Origin: Heterohyrax brucei
Taxonomy: Eukaryota > Chordata > Mammalia > Hyracoidea > Procaviidae
DNA length: 64,000 bases
Assembly: GCA_028571685.1 (NCBI GenBank)
Contig: CM053143.1
Location: 873,001 to 937,000 of the forward strand
Direction: 5' to 3'
A program made the translations under genes and the position numbers. Numbering within the stretch: position 1 is the stretch's first letter; each line of letters starts with the position of its first letter. Positions 35,101-47,100 of this stretch are shown one piece after another. A model generated the notes under the pieces. It saw nothing but the letters and a program-made list of their open reading frames with translations. It was not told the DNA's origin and searched no databases.

Positions 35101-38100
35101 AAAAGAAGGGACTAAAACAACATTTAACAAACTAATAGCTCTTTTTTTAGACAGTCAAGTTTAGCTCCCCTATTTCTGTTTGAGAGAGAAAATATTGGAG
35201 TTTGTTATTATTAACCAAGTTTTAGTAGAAAGTATCATTCTAGAGTGGTGATATGTTAGAGATTAGAAAGATCTTGTTGATCATCTAATGCGGAAAAAGA
35301 AGGAACAAAAAGTTTGTCACTTGTTTAAAGTAAAACAAGTGAGATAGAAAAGTCTTTGCCTCTGATTCATAATTCATTGCTCTTTCTACAGTAATTTTAA
35401 AAATAATTTTTCATGGATATTGCCCCTCAGAAATTCTGTAAATTTTTCAGTCATCATGTCTTTAAGGAGCTTGCCGTGGAGTATTCTCGTTAGTTGAAGA
35501 ACATGCAAACCCACCCATTAGCAGTCCTGCAGTGACTGATTTTGTTTCCTAAGGCCCTGAGGTTGACTGGGTATGACAACTCTCATTGAAAGTTGAGTCC
35601 CGTCCTCAGCTTTAGTGTGGATTCAGTTCTGGTAGGGTACATATGAGGGGCAATGCTGGCAGTGACCCAAGAAGCTGGGAGAATGCAGCATCCCAATTGA
35701 AAGAGACCTGATTGACATCCTGAGATGCACAGATTATATAACTTGGTTTGCTGTAAGTGAAGAGGACTTGAAGTGCTGTAGGACAAACGGGAGTTTACAA
35801 ATAACCACTAAACAAAGCTCTGGGAAGCAAAGACCACTCCAAACACCCATAATTATTAGAGGAAGGGCTTTATTTCTACCCGGCAGAACACAGTGGACTG
35901 AGTCCAACAGGGGCTCCCCACCCCAGTGAATTCCAGAGTTTATAAATGCTTTACAGAGAGTTCAAACAAAGAAATTTTCACATAGCATTCCTACTGGGAT
36001 TAGTAGTTTTACAAATTATTATTCTACCTTCTAACTGGTTACATGGTTACAAAAATAAAGATAAGCAAATTCTTAAGTTGTGGGGAGGGGCCTTCTCTTT
36101 CTCTTGGGAGCTGAACCGATCACAGGAAACACTTGCAGGGGAGTTTCCTTGTGCCAGGAATCTTCAGGCTCTCAGGCTCCTGGTGCTTTCCAAAGAAGCT
36201 ATAATTCTTCAGGTTTGAAGCTCTCAGGTTCCTGATATTTTAGAAAAGTCTAATTTCTCAGGCTTTCCTTTCTCAGAAGCGCTTCCTAATGAAGTATGGA
36301 TTACACCTCAACATAAGGAAAACAAAAATACTCACAACTGGACCAATTAGGGACATTATGATAAGTGATAAGAAGATTAAAGTTGTCAAAGATTTCATTT
36401 TACTTGGATCCACAATTGGTGCCCATGGAAGCAGCACTTCAGAAATCAGAAGATAGTGCAGAGGGCAAATCTGCTGCAAAAGACCTCTTTAAAGTTTTAA
36501 AAGGCAAAGATGTCACCTTGAAGACTCTCATAGATTGAATTGTGTCCCCCCCCCAAGAAATGTGTAGCAATTTGGCTACACAGTACTGTGTGACTACCTT
36601 CCATTTTGTGATGAAAATTAGACCCTAATCTCTACCTTTGGTTAACAGAGTAGCTTATGTTAAAGAGCATTAATATAGGACTGTAACACACTTACTAAGG
36701 AAGTTACCTGGAGTGTGGCCTGCACCACCTTTTATCATATAAGAGAGAAAGAAAGGGAAGCAAGCAGAGAGTTGGGGACCTCATACCATCAAGAAGTAGT
36801 GCCAGGAGCACAGCTGGTCCTTTGGACCTGAGGTTCATATGTGGGGATGCTCCCAAACCAAAGAAAGACAGATGCAAGGCAAGGACCTTCCTCCACAGCT
36901 GACAGAGAATGCATTTCCTTGGAGCCAGGGCCCTGAATTTGGATTTGTAGCCTACTGGACAGTTAAGAGAACACACTTTTCTCTGTTAAAGCCGTCCACT
37001 TGTGCTATTTGTGTTATAGCAGTGCTAGAGGATTGGCAGTTCCCATCCACCAGGTGCTCTTGGAAACTGTCCGGAGCAGTTCTACTCTGTCCTCTGAGTC
37101 TGAATTCAGCTTGATAGGTTTGGTTTTTGGTTTATGCTGAGGAAAGAAATTAATAGTAATAAGAATAAAAGCCAAGTGCAAACACTATGAAAAATAACTA
37201 GGAGCTCATGCGCAGGGCAGTCTCCTCTCATTTTATTGATGACCCTTTTACCCGTGTGAAAACATTTTCCAGAATGACAGAACTTGCAGCAACCCTAGGT
37301 TTCATGGGTTTCAGTCCATGTGCTAGTAATGGCAGAGTGACTTTTTATCAATTAAAAGGCCTCTGAGGCATTTAAACTTTACAAGTGCCTAAGTTGATCT
37401 GTCTCATCTACAGTCTCACCAATGTAATGTTACATTTCTCCTTCCCTGGATATGAAAGACTGCTAAGAACCGTGTCCATACTTTCCTCCTAAACATGTTC
37501 CTCATCTGCCAGGACTCCTGCCCTCTGCTGAGGATGTGCACGCTGGGTAATTCTCCTGGTGGCCTTTCATCTTGTGGCTGATACCTGAATAGCTGGGAAA
37601 GTCATTCTACATTGTAAATTTTTCTTTCATTTCATGCCAGCACTTGCATTTTCTTTCCATCAATTTCAAATTTGTTTTCTCAGCTGTATGTGCGCTTTGC
37701 AAATTGAAAGTACTTTTCATTTCGTTAAAATGGAAGCTGGCTGTATTTTGCTTAACTCAACTGCTGGACTTGGCCAGTGGAAATTCTAAACAACATATAT
37801 ATATCACAGAAAAAGGAATTTTGCAACTTGGAAAATCTTCATAAAATTTGCACTTTCCTCTGAATTAACTACAGAAAAATTAAATGACACATATAGACAT
37901 GTATGATTTTTGTGAAATGAAATTTAAGTGTCGGTACTTCCTATCACTGACTTATCAGTTAGAGACAATAAGCCGTTAGGGAGGGATCACTGGATAGTTA
38001 ATATTTACAAGTTATGACTTTGGAGGATGTGCACAAGTATTTCACAAAACAAAAAAACTCATGAAATATTCATAAACCAATAAAAATAGCAGAACGACAA

Positions 38101-41100
38101 CTATTTGGTGAGGACTGTTAGTTCAAATACGGGAAATTAGTGCAAATTAGGGTTAATCCAAGGTTCCCTTTAAATAAACGATCAACTAACCTTGGTGATA
38201 GACTGGATTTAAGGGAAGAAAAGGGAGAGACAAAGAACCTCAGAGTTTTCTGCAAATGGGAATGATATGTGAACCATAAATCAGAATGTGCAGTTAAGGA
38301 TGAAGAGTCACCAGGTGGCCGAGCGTAGTTTTCGAAAGGCACACAGCGTTGGCTTGGCTTGAGCTACTTGAAGTGGAGGTGTGGGCAGTAGCTCAACGGG
38401 ATTTCCTGTTTCGGAGAAGTGACGCCCATGGATTCCTTCATAGGAGACCTGACATTACCAGACTGGAGTTCTGGGGCTGTCAGCGAGAATACTACCCACC
38501 ACAGGCTAAGCTGTGGGCCACAGTACACTGCTAAATGCAGATTAGGGTGAGTCCATTGTTTCTCCAGAGTTTGAAAAACCCACAGAAAACCAGTACCAGC
38601 TTCATAGTGTAAATTCTCTGTACTTAAGGAGATAATGTCTCTGCTTCTGAATTAAAAAAAAAAAAACTTTTAAGAATTATTTTTAAAATCTCTATCTTCA
38701 AATGATTCATTTAAAGAAAGTGTTTTAAACTTTTCAATTCCAGTTTGAGCGACTGAACCTTGCACTTCAGAGAACACTGGCAAAACATAAAATAAAAGAA
38801 AGCAGGTAAGTTCAGTAGCTTCTGTTGTGTAAATAAAGACCACCTTCTTATTGCAGTCACTATTATTGCTGCCAATTATTGAATATCAACAAGTGCTTAT
38901 TAAGTTGTGACCATGGAGGCTGCAAATCCTCCTGCAAAGCAGGAAAAAAATCATCCTGCAAAGCAGGAAATCTCATCAAGTACTTCGAAGTCAATGCCAG
39001 TAAAGGACCACTTGTTGAGTTGATTCTAACTCGTGGTGACTCTGTGTGTGCCAGAGTGGAACCATGCTCAGCAGCTGATTTTTCAGAAGATGATCTCCAG
39101 ATCTTTGTTCCAAGGTGCTTCTCGTTGGACTGAGCCTCCAACAGTTTGGTTAGCAGCCAAAGTTCAAAGAAAAGATATGAATAAAAAGTTAAGGTAAATT
39201 CAAGGCTTGTTTCAAATAAACTATCAACTGACCTGGCGGTTGATTGGATTAGGGTAAGAGAAAAAGAAGAGGCAGAGACAACGCCAGAGTTTTCTAGACC
39301 AGAACGTGGAGATGGTATCTGCTAGTAATATCAGACACCAGACTAAGTGTTTTATCGTTACTAACCTCAGAGTACGTGCATTTATTATTCACATTTTAAA
39401 AATGACTGTACTCAGGCTTTTGTAGAAAATGTTTAGGATTCTACAGCTTTGAAAAGACAGGCTGGGTTTTGTGGAGATCGTGCAGCTGATTAGGCTATGA
39501 GTGACCTGGTTCGGGTTCCAGAGATCCTAGCAAGTTTGGTCTCCCAATGGGTGGCAAATGGGCATCCCCCTCCACCAAAGCACTCGAGGATATATCTTTC
39601 TTAATAGCAAATGACAGAAAAGTTTATTAAGGGAAAGTACATTCCAAAGAGGGAACGGGTCAATCCCCATGAGTGGAAAAAGACCCCACATAGGTTTTGA
39701 GGGTGCTTTCTATTGGCAAAAGTAGGGGATGATGTCATAGAGGGAAAGGAGAGGTAGTAACTTGGCATCTGACTGGGCCATAGTCACCTTACAGCTACCA
39801 GGAGGAAGTGTTCTATTTGTATCACAACTGCCAGGAAGAACCCATATGGGCATCACAAACTGCCAGGGAGAGCTGCTGATCTGTGGCTGATCAGGTTCCC
39901 CTGGCAACCTTATCAATACTGTGTGTGCCCTATAACGCAAACCATGACCTTTTTTATCCCTAGAAAATGTTAGATTCTGGAGTCAAATATGTAGTATGTG
40001 GTGACAGAGATCAAGTTCCTTAGCTAACCTTGATAGGTTTCAAGTTCAGAATTTTCAGAGTGCATGATTTTAAATATGCTAACATATACACCAGGTCTAG
40101 TCTTTCATGTAAGTTACCACTTGACACTGAATGAACCCCAAATCACCGCAGCTCCACGCTGTCAGAGTAGAACTGTGCTCCCTGGAGTTTTCAGAAGTAG
40201 ATTGCCAGGCCTTTCTTCAGCGCTGCTTCTAGGTAGGCTTAGTTCTCCAGTCTTTTAGCTAGCAGCTGAGAGCTTTAACTGTTTTCACCACCCAGGGACT
40301 CTCTATTCTTTCATTCTAAGGGATAACTTTTAAAATACCCAACAACAGATAAGGCATGCATCTCAAGCAACAAACTGATTCATTGCCTGAAGGATGCTGG
40401 CAAAAGACTGGAATTCGTCCCAGCAGCCTTCTCCTAATGCCCCGCCCCCACCTTAATCTGGCATTAAACCTTAAGAGCATCAAGCGGAGGTGGGCAGTGT
40501 AGGGTGTACGAAGGTAGGGACTCAGGAAGCATGGCGCATCAGTGAATGGATCAGTGTTAGCCACAACCAGTTTGATTGTCCTGTTGTGTATTGGCTTAAT
40601 ATCAGATCTGTGTATACTTTTTTCTTGTGTCTGTCTTTGAAATTTTGTCTAAGAAAGCATTCTATGGAGTCTTAATAGAGATTTTTGTTTGTTTTTGCAC
40701 TTCACTTACATAGGTAATTTTCCAAATGTCTCTTGGCACTTTTCCTGTTCATAAACAACCTGATTAGCCCTGTTTTGAATTCTCCAAATTGCCAGGATTA
40801 TTCCATGTGTAAATAATAGAATAAATACTTGGCTTCATATCTGTAGAATTGTACATTGCAGTTTTGTCAGCTGACCCCGTTGTTGGGAATATTTTATGAA
40901 TCCATTCATCTTTCTACTATTCATGAGTAGATAATTAGTTTTGTGAATTATCTAGGTTTAATTTTCCTTGCTGACCGTCCCAGATTGCAGGCAGCAGGAC
41001 CAAGCCAAGAAGGGGTCAGGGATAGGTCCAGAAGGAGAGAGTGTGAGTCTATTTGTGTGACAGAAGCCGTGTTTACATGAGTGATAGGAAAAGCATTCCA

Positions 41101-44100
41101 GAAAGCCCCTGACCTTAATTCTCAGTGAAGCTGATAAGACACCCAGAAGTCACTGCAGCCCTAATAGTGTGTCTTGTCTGCTGAAGTCCTTGGCAGCCAG
41201 TTTATTCAAAATTTATTCCCAGAGTTTGGTGTTCTGAAATGTTTCTTCCACTAGATGCAGACCTTCAGTTAGCATGTTTTCCTCATGATAGATTCTTTCA
41301 AAAATTTCAGAACTTAGGAAAATAGCAATCCTTTTATTTGGAAACCTTTGACAGATCTTTTCCTGCTTTTCTTCTTAAAGGGAAAAAAAACTGGTCATAA
41401 TTGAATTATCCTAATGATTATTCGGTTGTTGAAATAAAATGACAGACTATTTTGCTCATAAGGCTGCCTGGTGATGTGCTAAATGGTTCCTCTCTGCTTG
41501 GCTCTTTTCGTTCTTGTGTGTGTGCTTTGTTTCCGGTGTGTTTGTTTGTGTCCCTCCCATCTGCTTATCAAGTCAGCTGCTGTTTCTACTGCTTTAGGTT
41601 TACCAGCTGCTGAGCATACCCTATCCCATCCTGTGGACTGCTCATTGTCTTCTGTAACCTGAAAACCAAAAAACCAATAAAACAAACAACTGTTGCTGAG
41701 TGAAGGACCAGAGACCACCTCTCCCTATGTCTTTTAAGTGATTGAATTGAACACATGGAGTCTTTATGGTATTCTTCTCGGTTAGTTCCCCAGAGAACTT
41801 TTGTTTAGTCTCGTTTTCTGTGATCACACTGATCCAAAAGCAGAAGTTAAGCCTACTTTTCCTTTTTACTTGTAAACTCAGAAAATTTAGTATGAAATGC
41901 CCTGTGTGCTCTTTGAAGTAGCAATGCTTGGCTGCATCTCATATTGTGAGTACTGAGAAATGGCCTTTTTAGAGTTCTTTGAACATATTTACTCTTACTT
42001 TTTAGGGAAATAAAGAGTTTTTTAACTAAGAAAAAGGAAGCAAATCTAAAGATCGGTCAGGATAAAGAAATACATAACAAGTTGTTGATGGTCTCTGACG
42101 CAAAGTAGGCTATAATGTCATATAGTAATCCTTGACCAACTTAGATTAAAAATACATTTTTCTACCTAGTTCTTTAAACAATTATAGATAATATACTTTT
42201 ATGTGATAATACGTTAGAGTGATCCAGTTTCTTTCTCAAATTTTTTTCATTCTAAAACTTCCTTATGTCTATTATGTTTATTGAAATCTGGTTAAAATTT
42301 CAGATTTATTCCTATTTATAAATGTAGCATATCTAATGGTTGAGACCTATGATTGTTAGTTTGACCCCACTAACAGCTCCTCACAATCTCTGTGAAGCAG
42401 TTCTTTCTGTCTTGTAGGGTTGCTATGAGTTGGAATTGACTGAAAGAAATGGTTAATGGCAAACTGAATGCAAATAGAACCTCTTGTGCCTTTTAATATA
42501 CTTTAGTAACTTGCCAAAGTTGGTTTTAATCAGTTATCACTATCAGCAATTATTAAAAACAAACATGAATTAACACACTGTCAAGCTGAAGCTTTCTGTC
42601 AGTTAAAATATGTGCTGTTCAGTCTGGTGGCTCAACAGTTAAGCAATCAGCTACTAACAAACATCTTGGTGGATTCCAGCAGCTCTGCAGGGGAAAGACC
42701 CAGCAATCTGCTTCTGTAAAGATTACAGCCAGGAAAACCCCATGGAGTGTTTCTGCTCTCCCACTTGGCTTCGCCAGGAGTTAAAACTGACTTCGATGAC
42801 TTAACTACAACGTGCTGTAAAAGATGGTGCAAACAATTAATATGATTGGCTTCTAACTAAGAGATTAGTACTTGGAGTCTAGTTAGAGCTATTTCTGAAG
42901 AAAAGCCTGGTAATCTACTATTGAAGAATTAGTCATTGAAAATGCACTGGAGCACAGTTTTACTCTGGTACACGTGGGCTGCCATGATCAGTTTGAATGT
43001 AACTGGTTTTATTCTACAGAAACCTGTACAGTAATTGAAAAAAGGATATATTTTTTTAGTTAGTAATTTTTTTACACATCATCATGGATGAACTTCTATT
43101 GCAATGGTGGCTGAGTCTCCGAAGCAAGACATATTATGTATTTTCTTTAAGAAAAAAAAAAATAATGATACTTAATAGTGAAATCAATCTGTGTGTCAAT
43201 TTTTCTTCTTCATTGAGTTATAAGAAAAACTATGGGGTGGTTTATTACCATACCCTTTTTGGCTATCTTATACTGCTGCCAAAGCAAATTCTTTAGTCTT
43301 AGCCTCTGTGAAGTTATCTTAAAGGATAAACATACTTCATAAAAAATGAGGGAACCCTCTGCATCTTGAGCATTTGAGAGTTTTCATCGTTGTTTTGGAT
43401 TGTACGTGTCACTACTCCTTTCCTGTAAACTTGATAGTCAATATTTGTCTCTACAAAAAAGGTAAATTATTTCCTTCAGCATTTCTTAATCTAAAGTATG
43501 TTTCAGTGTGTTTAACTAGGAAGCTTTAGCATTCATTTGTCAGTTTCTAATTTAAAATATTGAAATATTTCTAGGAAATTGTTGGAAAGAGAAGACTTTG
43601 AAAAAATCATTACTGACCAAGCAATTGCAGCAGGTAAGGTAATAAAATTGTTTAAATATATGTAATTAGGAAGTATATCTTATACTTGTATCACTAATGT
43701 TTTCTCCTAAGATATTCATGTTTCTTTGGTCACTCTTAATGTGCAGTGCTCAGTATTATGCACTGTGTTAACATACACAGCAATGCCTTTTCATACAGTG
43801 TATTCTTGTTAGACATAGAATGTTTCCCCTTCTTATAATAACGGTTTCCTGAGAAGTAGATAAGGCTGGATGGGAAGCCGACTCACAGCCATTTACAAGC
43901 TTTGTCTGGAGTCTATAGGCTTGCCTCATTTATCTATGAAAAAGTCTACTCCACAATGTAGAAGTCAAGGACTTTTTTTTTTTTAAGTTTTAAGAAAACA
44001 TAAGAAAAGTGTTACACTTTAATGTATTGGCAGTGTTCTCACATTAGTGATGAGTCTGATGGGGGAGTGAGTGGCTTTGTCATACAGTAGTTTTGAAAGT

Positions 44101-47100
44101 TTGAACACATGGACCAAGAGGTTAAATTTTTCTAAAAGTACAAAATGTTAAGGAGATAATAATAATAGTCAATTTATATTGAGTTCTTCCTGGGAGCGAG
44201 GAGTATTTTAAACCTGATTCCGACACATTCCAACAGTACTGTATAGTGGGCTTTTCTTGTGTTAGCCATGAGTCGGATTTTCTTGTGTTACAGATGACAA
44301 AAATATGATACGCCAAGGTTAGAGAATAAAGGAGGCTCAGGACAGAGAAGCTATAGAATAGAAATACAGTAAAATCTGCCAAAGCTGGAAACTGTAAGAT
44401 GGAAACCTCTCAGAGAAAGAAAATTCAGTACTCAAATAGTAAATTTTCCACTACAACAAGCAGTAGCAAAATGGTAAGGCTGCACTGTGTCAAGGGTGGG
44501 AAACTTGTGAGAACTGGAAAAACGCAACAGTCCCATCAAGTTACATTTCGCCCAGGTTCCACTGTCACATATTCCATGCCAATTTGTGTTCAGGTAACAT
44601 TAAGCAAGAAGAATGCTATCTTATTCAGAAAAATACTTTATAATTCTTACTAGTTGAAAATGACAAAATTGAGTTTCAAGGGACAGTGAGTCTAAATTTA
44701 TTCCAGTGATTAACTCCTATACTGCTGCAGGCTGAAGGGGAGAGTACCACGTAGGTAGATGTACTTCTTTTGCTGTTAACAGACAGGCAGGAAAACTTTT
44801 TCTGAAATAGACTTATCCTAGAATTCTAATTTTTCTTTTCCAGGTAGGTTAAAAGAGATTAAAATGCTATATATTAATTGACCATTCTTTTAAAATTAAC
44901 TCATCTGGGATTCTTATTCAAGAGTTACCAGAATTTTACAATCTATTCTCGTATTTGTTTTTAATTTTACAGTAACTTGAATACAGATGTTTAATTTTTG
45001 TTGAAACTCTTTATTACCTGATGTAAACCTACTGCAGGGAGTTGGTTCTAACTCATAGCAACCCAGCAGGACGGAGTAGAACTGCCCCACAGGCTTTCCA
45101 AGGAGTAGCTGGTAGATTCGAACTGCCATCCTGGGCTTCTTTTTATCAAATATATCAAAAAGCAAACACAGTGCCGCTGACTCTATTCTGATTCATAGCG
45201 ACCCTGTAGAGGAGAGTAGAAGTGCTCTGTAGTGTTTCTAAGGAGCCCCTGGCTGATTGGAACTGCCGACCTTAAGGTTGGCAGACAGCATTTCACCACT
45301 ATTTCACCAGGGTTTCCTCATCAAATGTAAGGGGAACTAAATCAGCAAATGAGACAACATGGAAAATAGTAATAATAGCACAACTCTACCAAGATGACAT
45401 ATTTGACATGGCAGACACTGTGCGTTCTGTGCTTTCAGGAGTTCCAGTGGAGATGATCAAAGAATCTTTTGGTGAAGAGCTTTTTAAAATATGCTATGAG
45501 GAAGATGAACACATTCTAGGCGTGGTTGGAGGAAACCTTAAAGATTTTTTAAACAGCTTCAGTACCCTTTTGAAACAAAGCAGCCGTTGCCAAGAGGCAG
45601 AAAAGAGAGGCCGGTTTGATGACGCCTCCATTCTGTGCCTGGATCAAGATCATGATTTCTTAAATGTTTACTACTTCTTTCCTAAGAGAACCACATCCCT
45701 GGTTCTTCCTGGCATCATTAAGGCAGCTGCTCACGTATTGTACGCAACTGAAGTGGAAGTGTCACTGATGCCACCATGCGTCCGTAATGATTGCAGTGAG
45801 TTTGTTCATCAGCCCTGTTTGTTATACTCTGTTCACGTCAAGAGCGCCAAACCTTCCTTGTCCCCAGGCAAACCCCAGTCCTCTCTGGTGATTTCCGCAT
45901 CGCTCTTCTGTAAGACATTTCCATTCCATTTCATGTTTGACAAAGATATGACAATTCTACAATTTGGCAATGGTATTAGAAGGCTGATGTGCAGACGAGA
46001 TTTTCAAGGCAAGCCGAATTTTGAAGAGTACTTTGAAATTCTTACTCCAAAAATCAACCAAACTTTTAGCGGGATCATGACTATGTTGAATATGCAGTTT
46101 ATTGTACGAGTGAGGAGATGGGATCACTCTGTGAAAACATCTTCAAAGGTAAGGAAAACATTTTGAGTTTTACTTTTTATATTTAAGGACTCCAAAGAGC
46201 AAAAATACCTTGCTGACTTTTTAAATATTTTACCAAAAGATTTGAAGCTTTGTGAATAATGAAAATGGTATGACTAAATCTAAAATCATCTTAAAGCTGG
46301 AATAAATTTAAAACAAAATCATTTGTGCATTCATTTATTTGCTGTTTCATACCAAACTATTTGATAAATATTTACCATGTTGTAAAATATTTTGTCAAAT
46401 GTTTATTGAATATGGTCCACCTTTTACAATTCTTATGAAGTATTTTATAACTAAACTGTGTGTTAAATAAATATTTATGTAAAATATGTTTTCAGTTGTC
46501 ATCAAATAGCTAACTTAATTTCTAAATATTAGGAAGTATTATTTTACAGTGAATAAAAACCCTACTTGTTTCTTATAGGAAGCATTAATGGATTTTTTTT
46601 AGCCAGTGTTTAACAGACAGGAAGACAAATAATTAAAGCAAAGTTGTTACAGAATGTAAAAAAAGAAAAAAAAATACTCTGTCTCCAGAGTGAAGTGCTT
46701 TGGTAGTTGTTCTGTTTCAGAAAAGAAAGTTTGCTAAATCAGAGCTGCTAGTGGAAGCCAAGCCAAACCCACAGAAACTCCCGTGATGTACAGAACTTTT
46801 AGACACACGTGACCCCAAAAGAAGCACCATTTTTCCCCCCCGAAATGAAAACACTGTTATTTTGGTTTGGGTCTCATAAAAATATCTAAGTGTTTAAAAA
46901 AATAGCCAGTACTGAGAGATCTTTATTAATGCCAAAAATGTAAAACACTAGTAAAATGTATCTTTAAGACAAAACAAAATTCTATTTTTCAACTTTTTTT
47001 TTTTTTTAACTAAACAATGTATTTTGGACATCTTTGTCATTAGATGTAAGTCTCATTCACTTTTTCAAAGGCCATATATGTGATACTCCATTGTATGGTT

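Larger units (their letters stand above)
38161..39302 (+). repeat. Two copies of an unidentified ~100-bp repeat (38161-38262, 39203-39302)
   Basis: Both copies share the order 'aataaacgatcaacta' / 'aataaactatcaactg', then a gattggatt-type block, 'agagacaa' and 'cagagttttct'. They are direct, about 1.04 kb apart, and flank exon 2. The family was not recognised. Confidence 0.55.

Noticed and set aside
33812-40035. The two family-1 LTRs as the ends of one provirus
   Set aside because: They are 5 kb apart with exon 2, other LTRs and host sequence between, and copy b has its own 5-bp target duplication. They are separate solo LTRs.
44399-44653. 84-codon frame in intron 3
   Set aside because: No recognisable protein features, and nothing nearby suggests a promoter or splice site.
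45408-45438. ATG at 45408 as the start of a separate 252-residue protein
   Set aside because: The first ten codons are intronic. The acceptor at 45438 and the exact phase from exon 3 show the frame is exon 4 of GUCY1A1.
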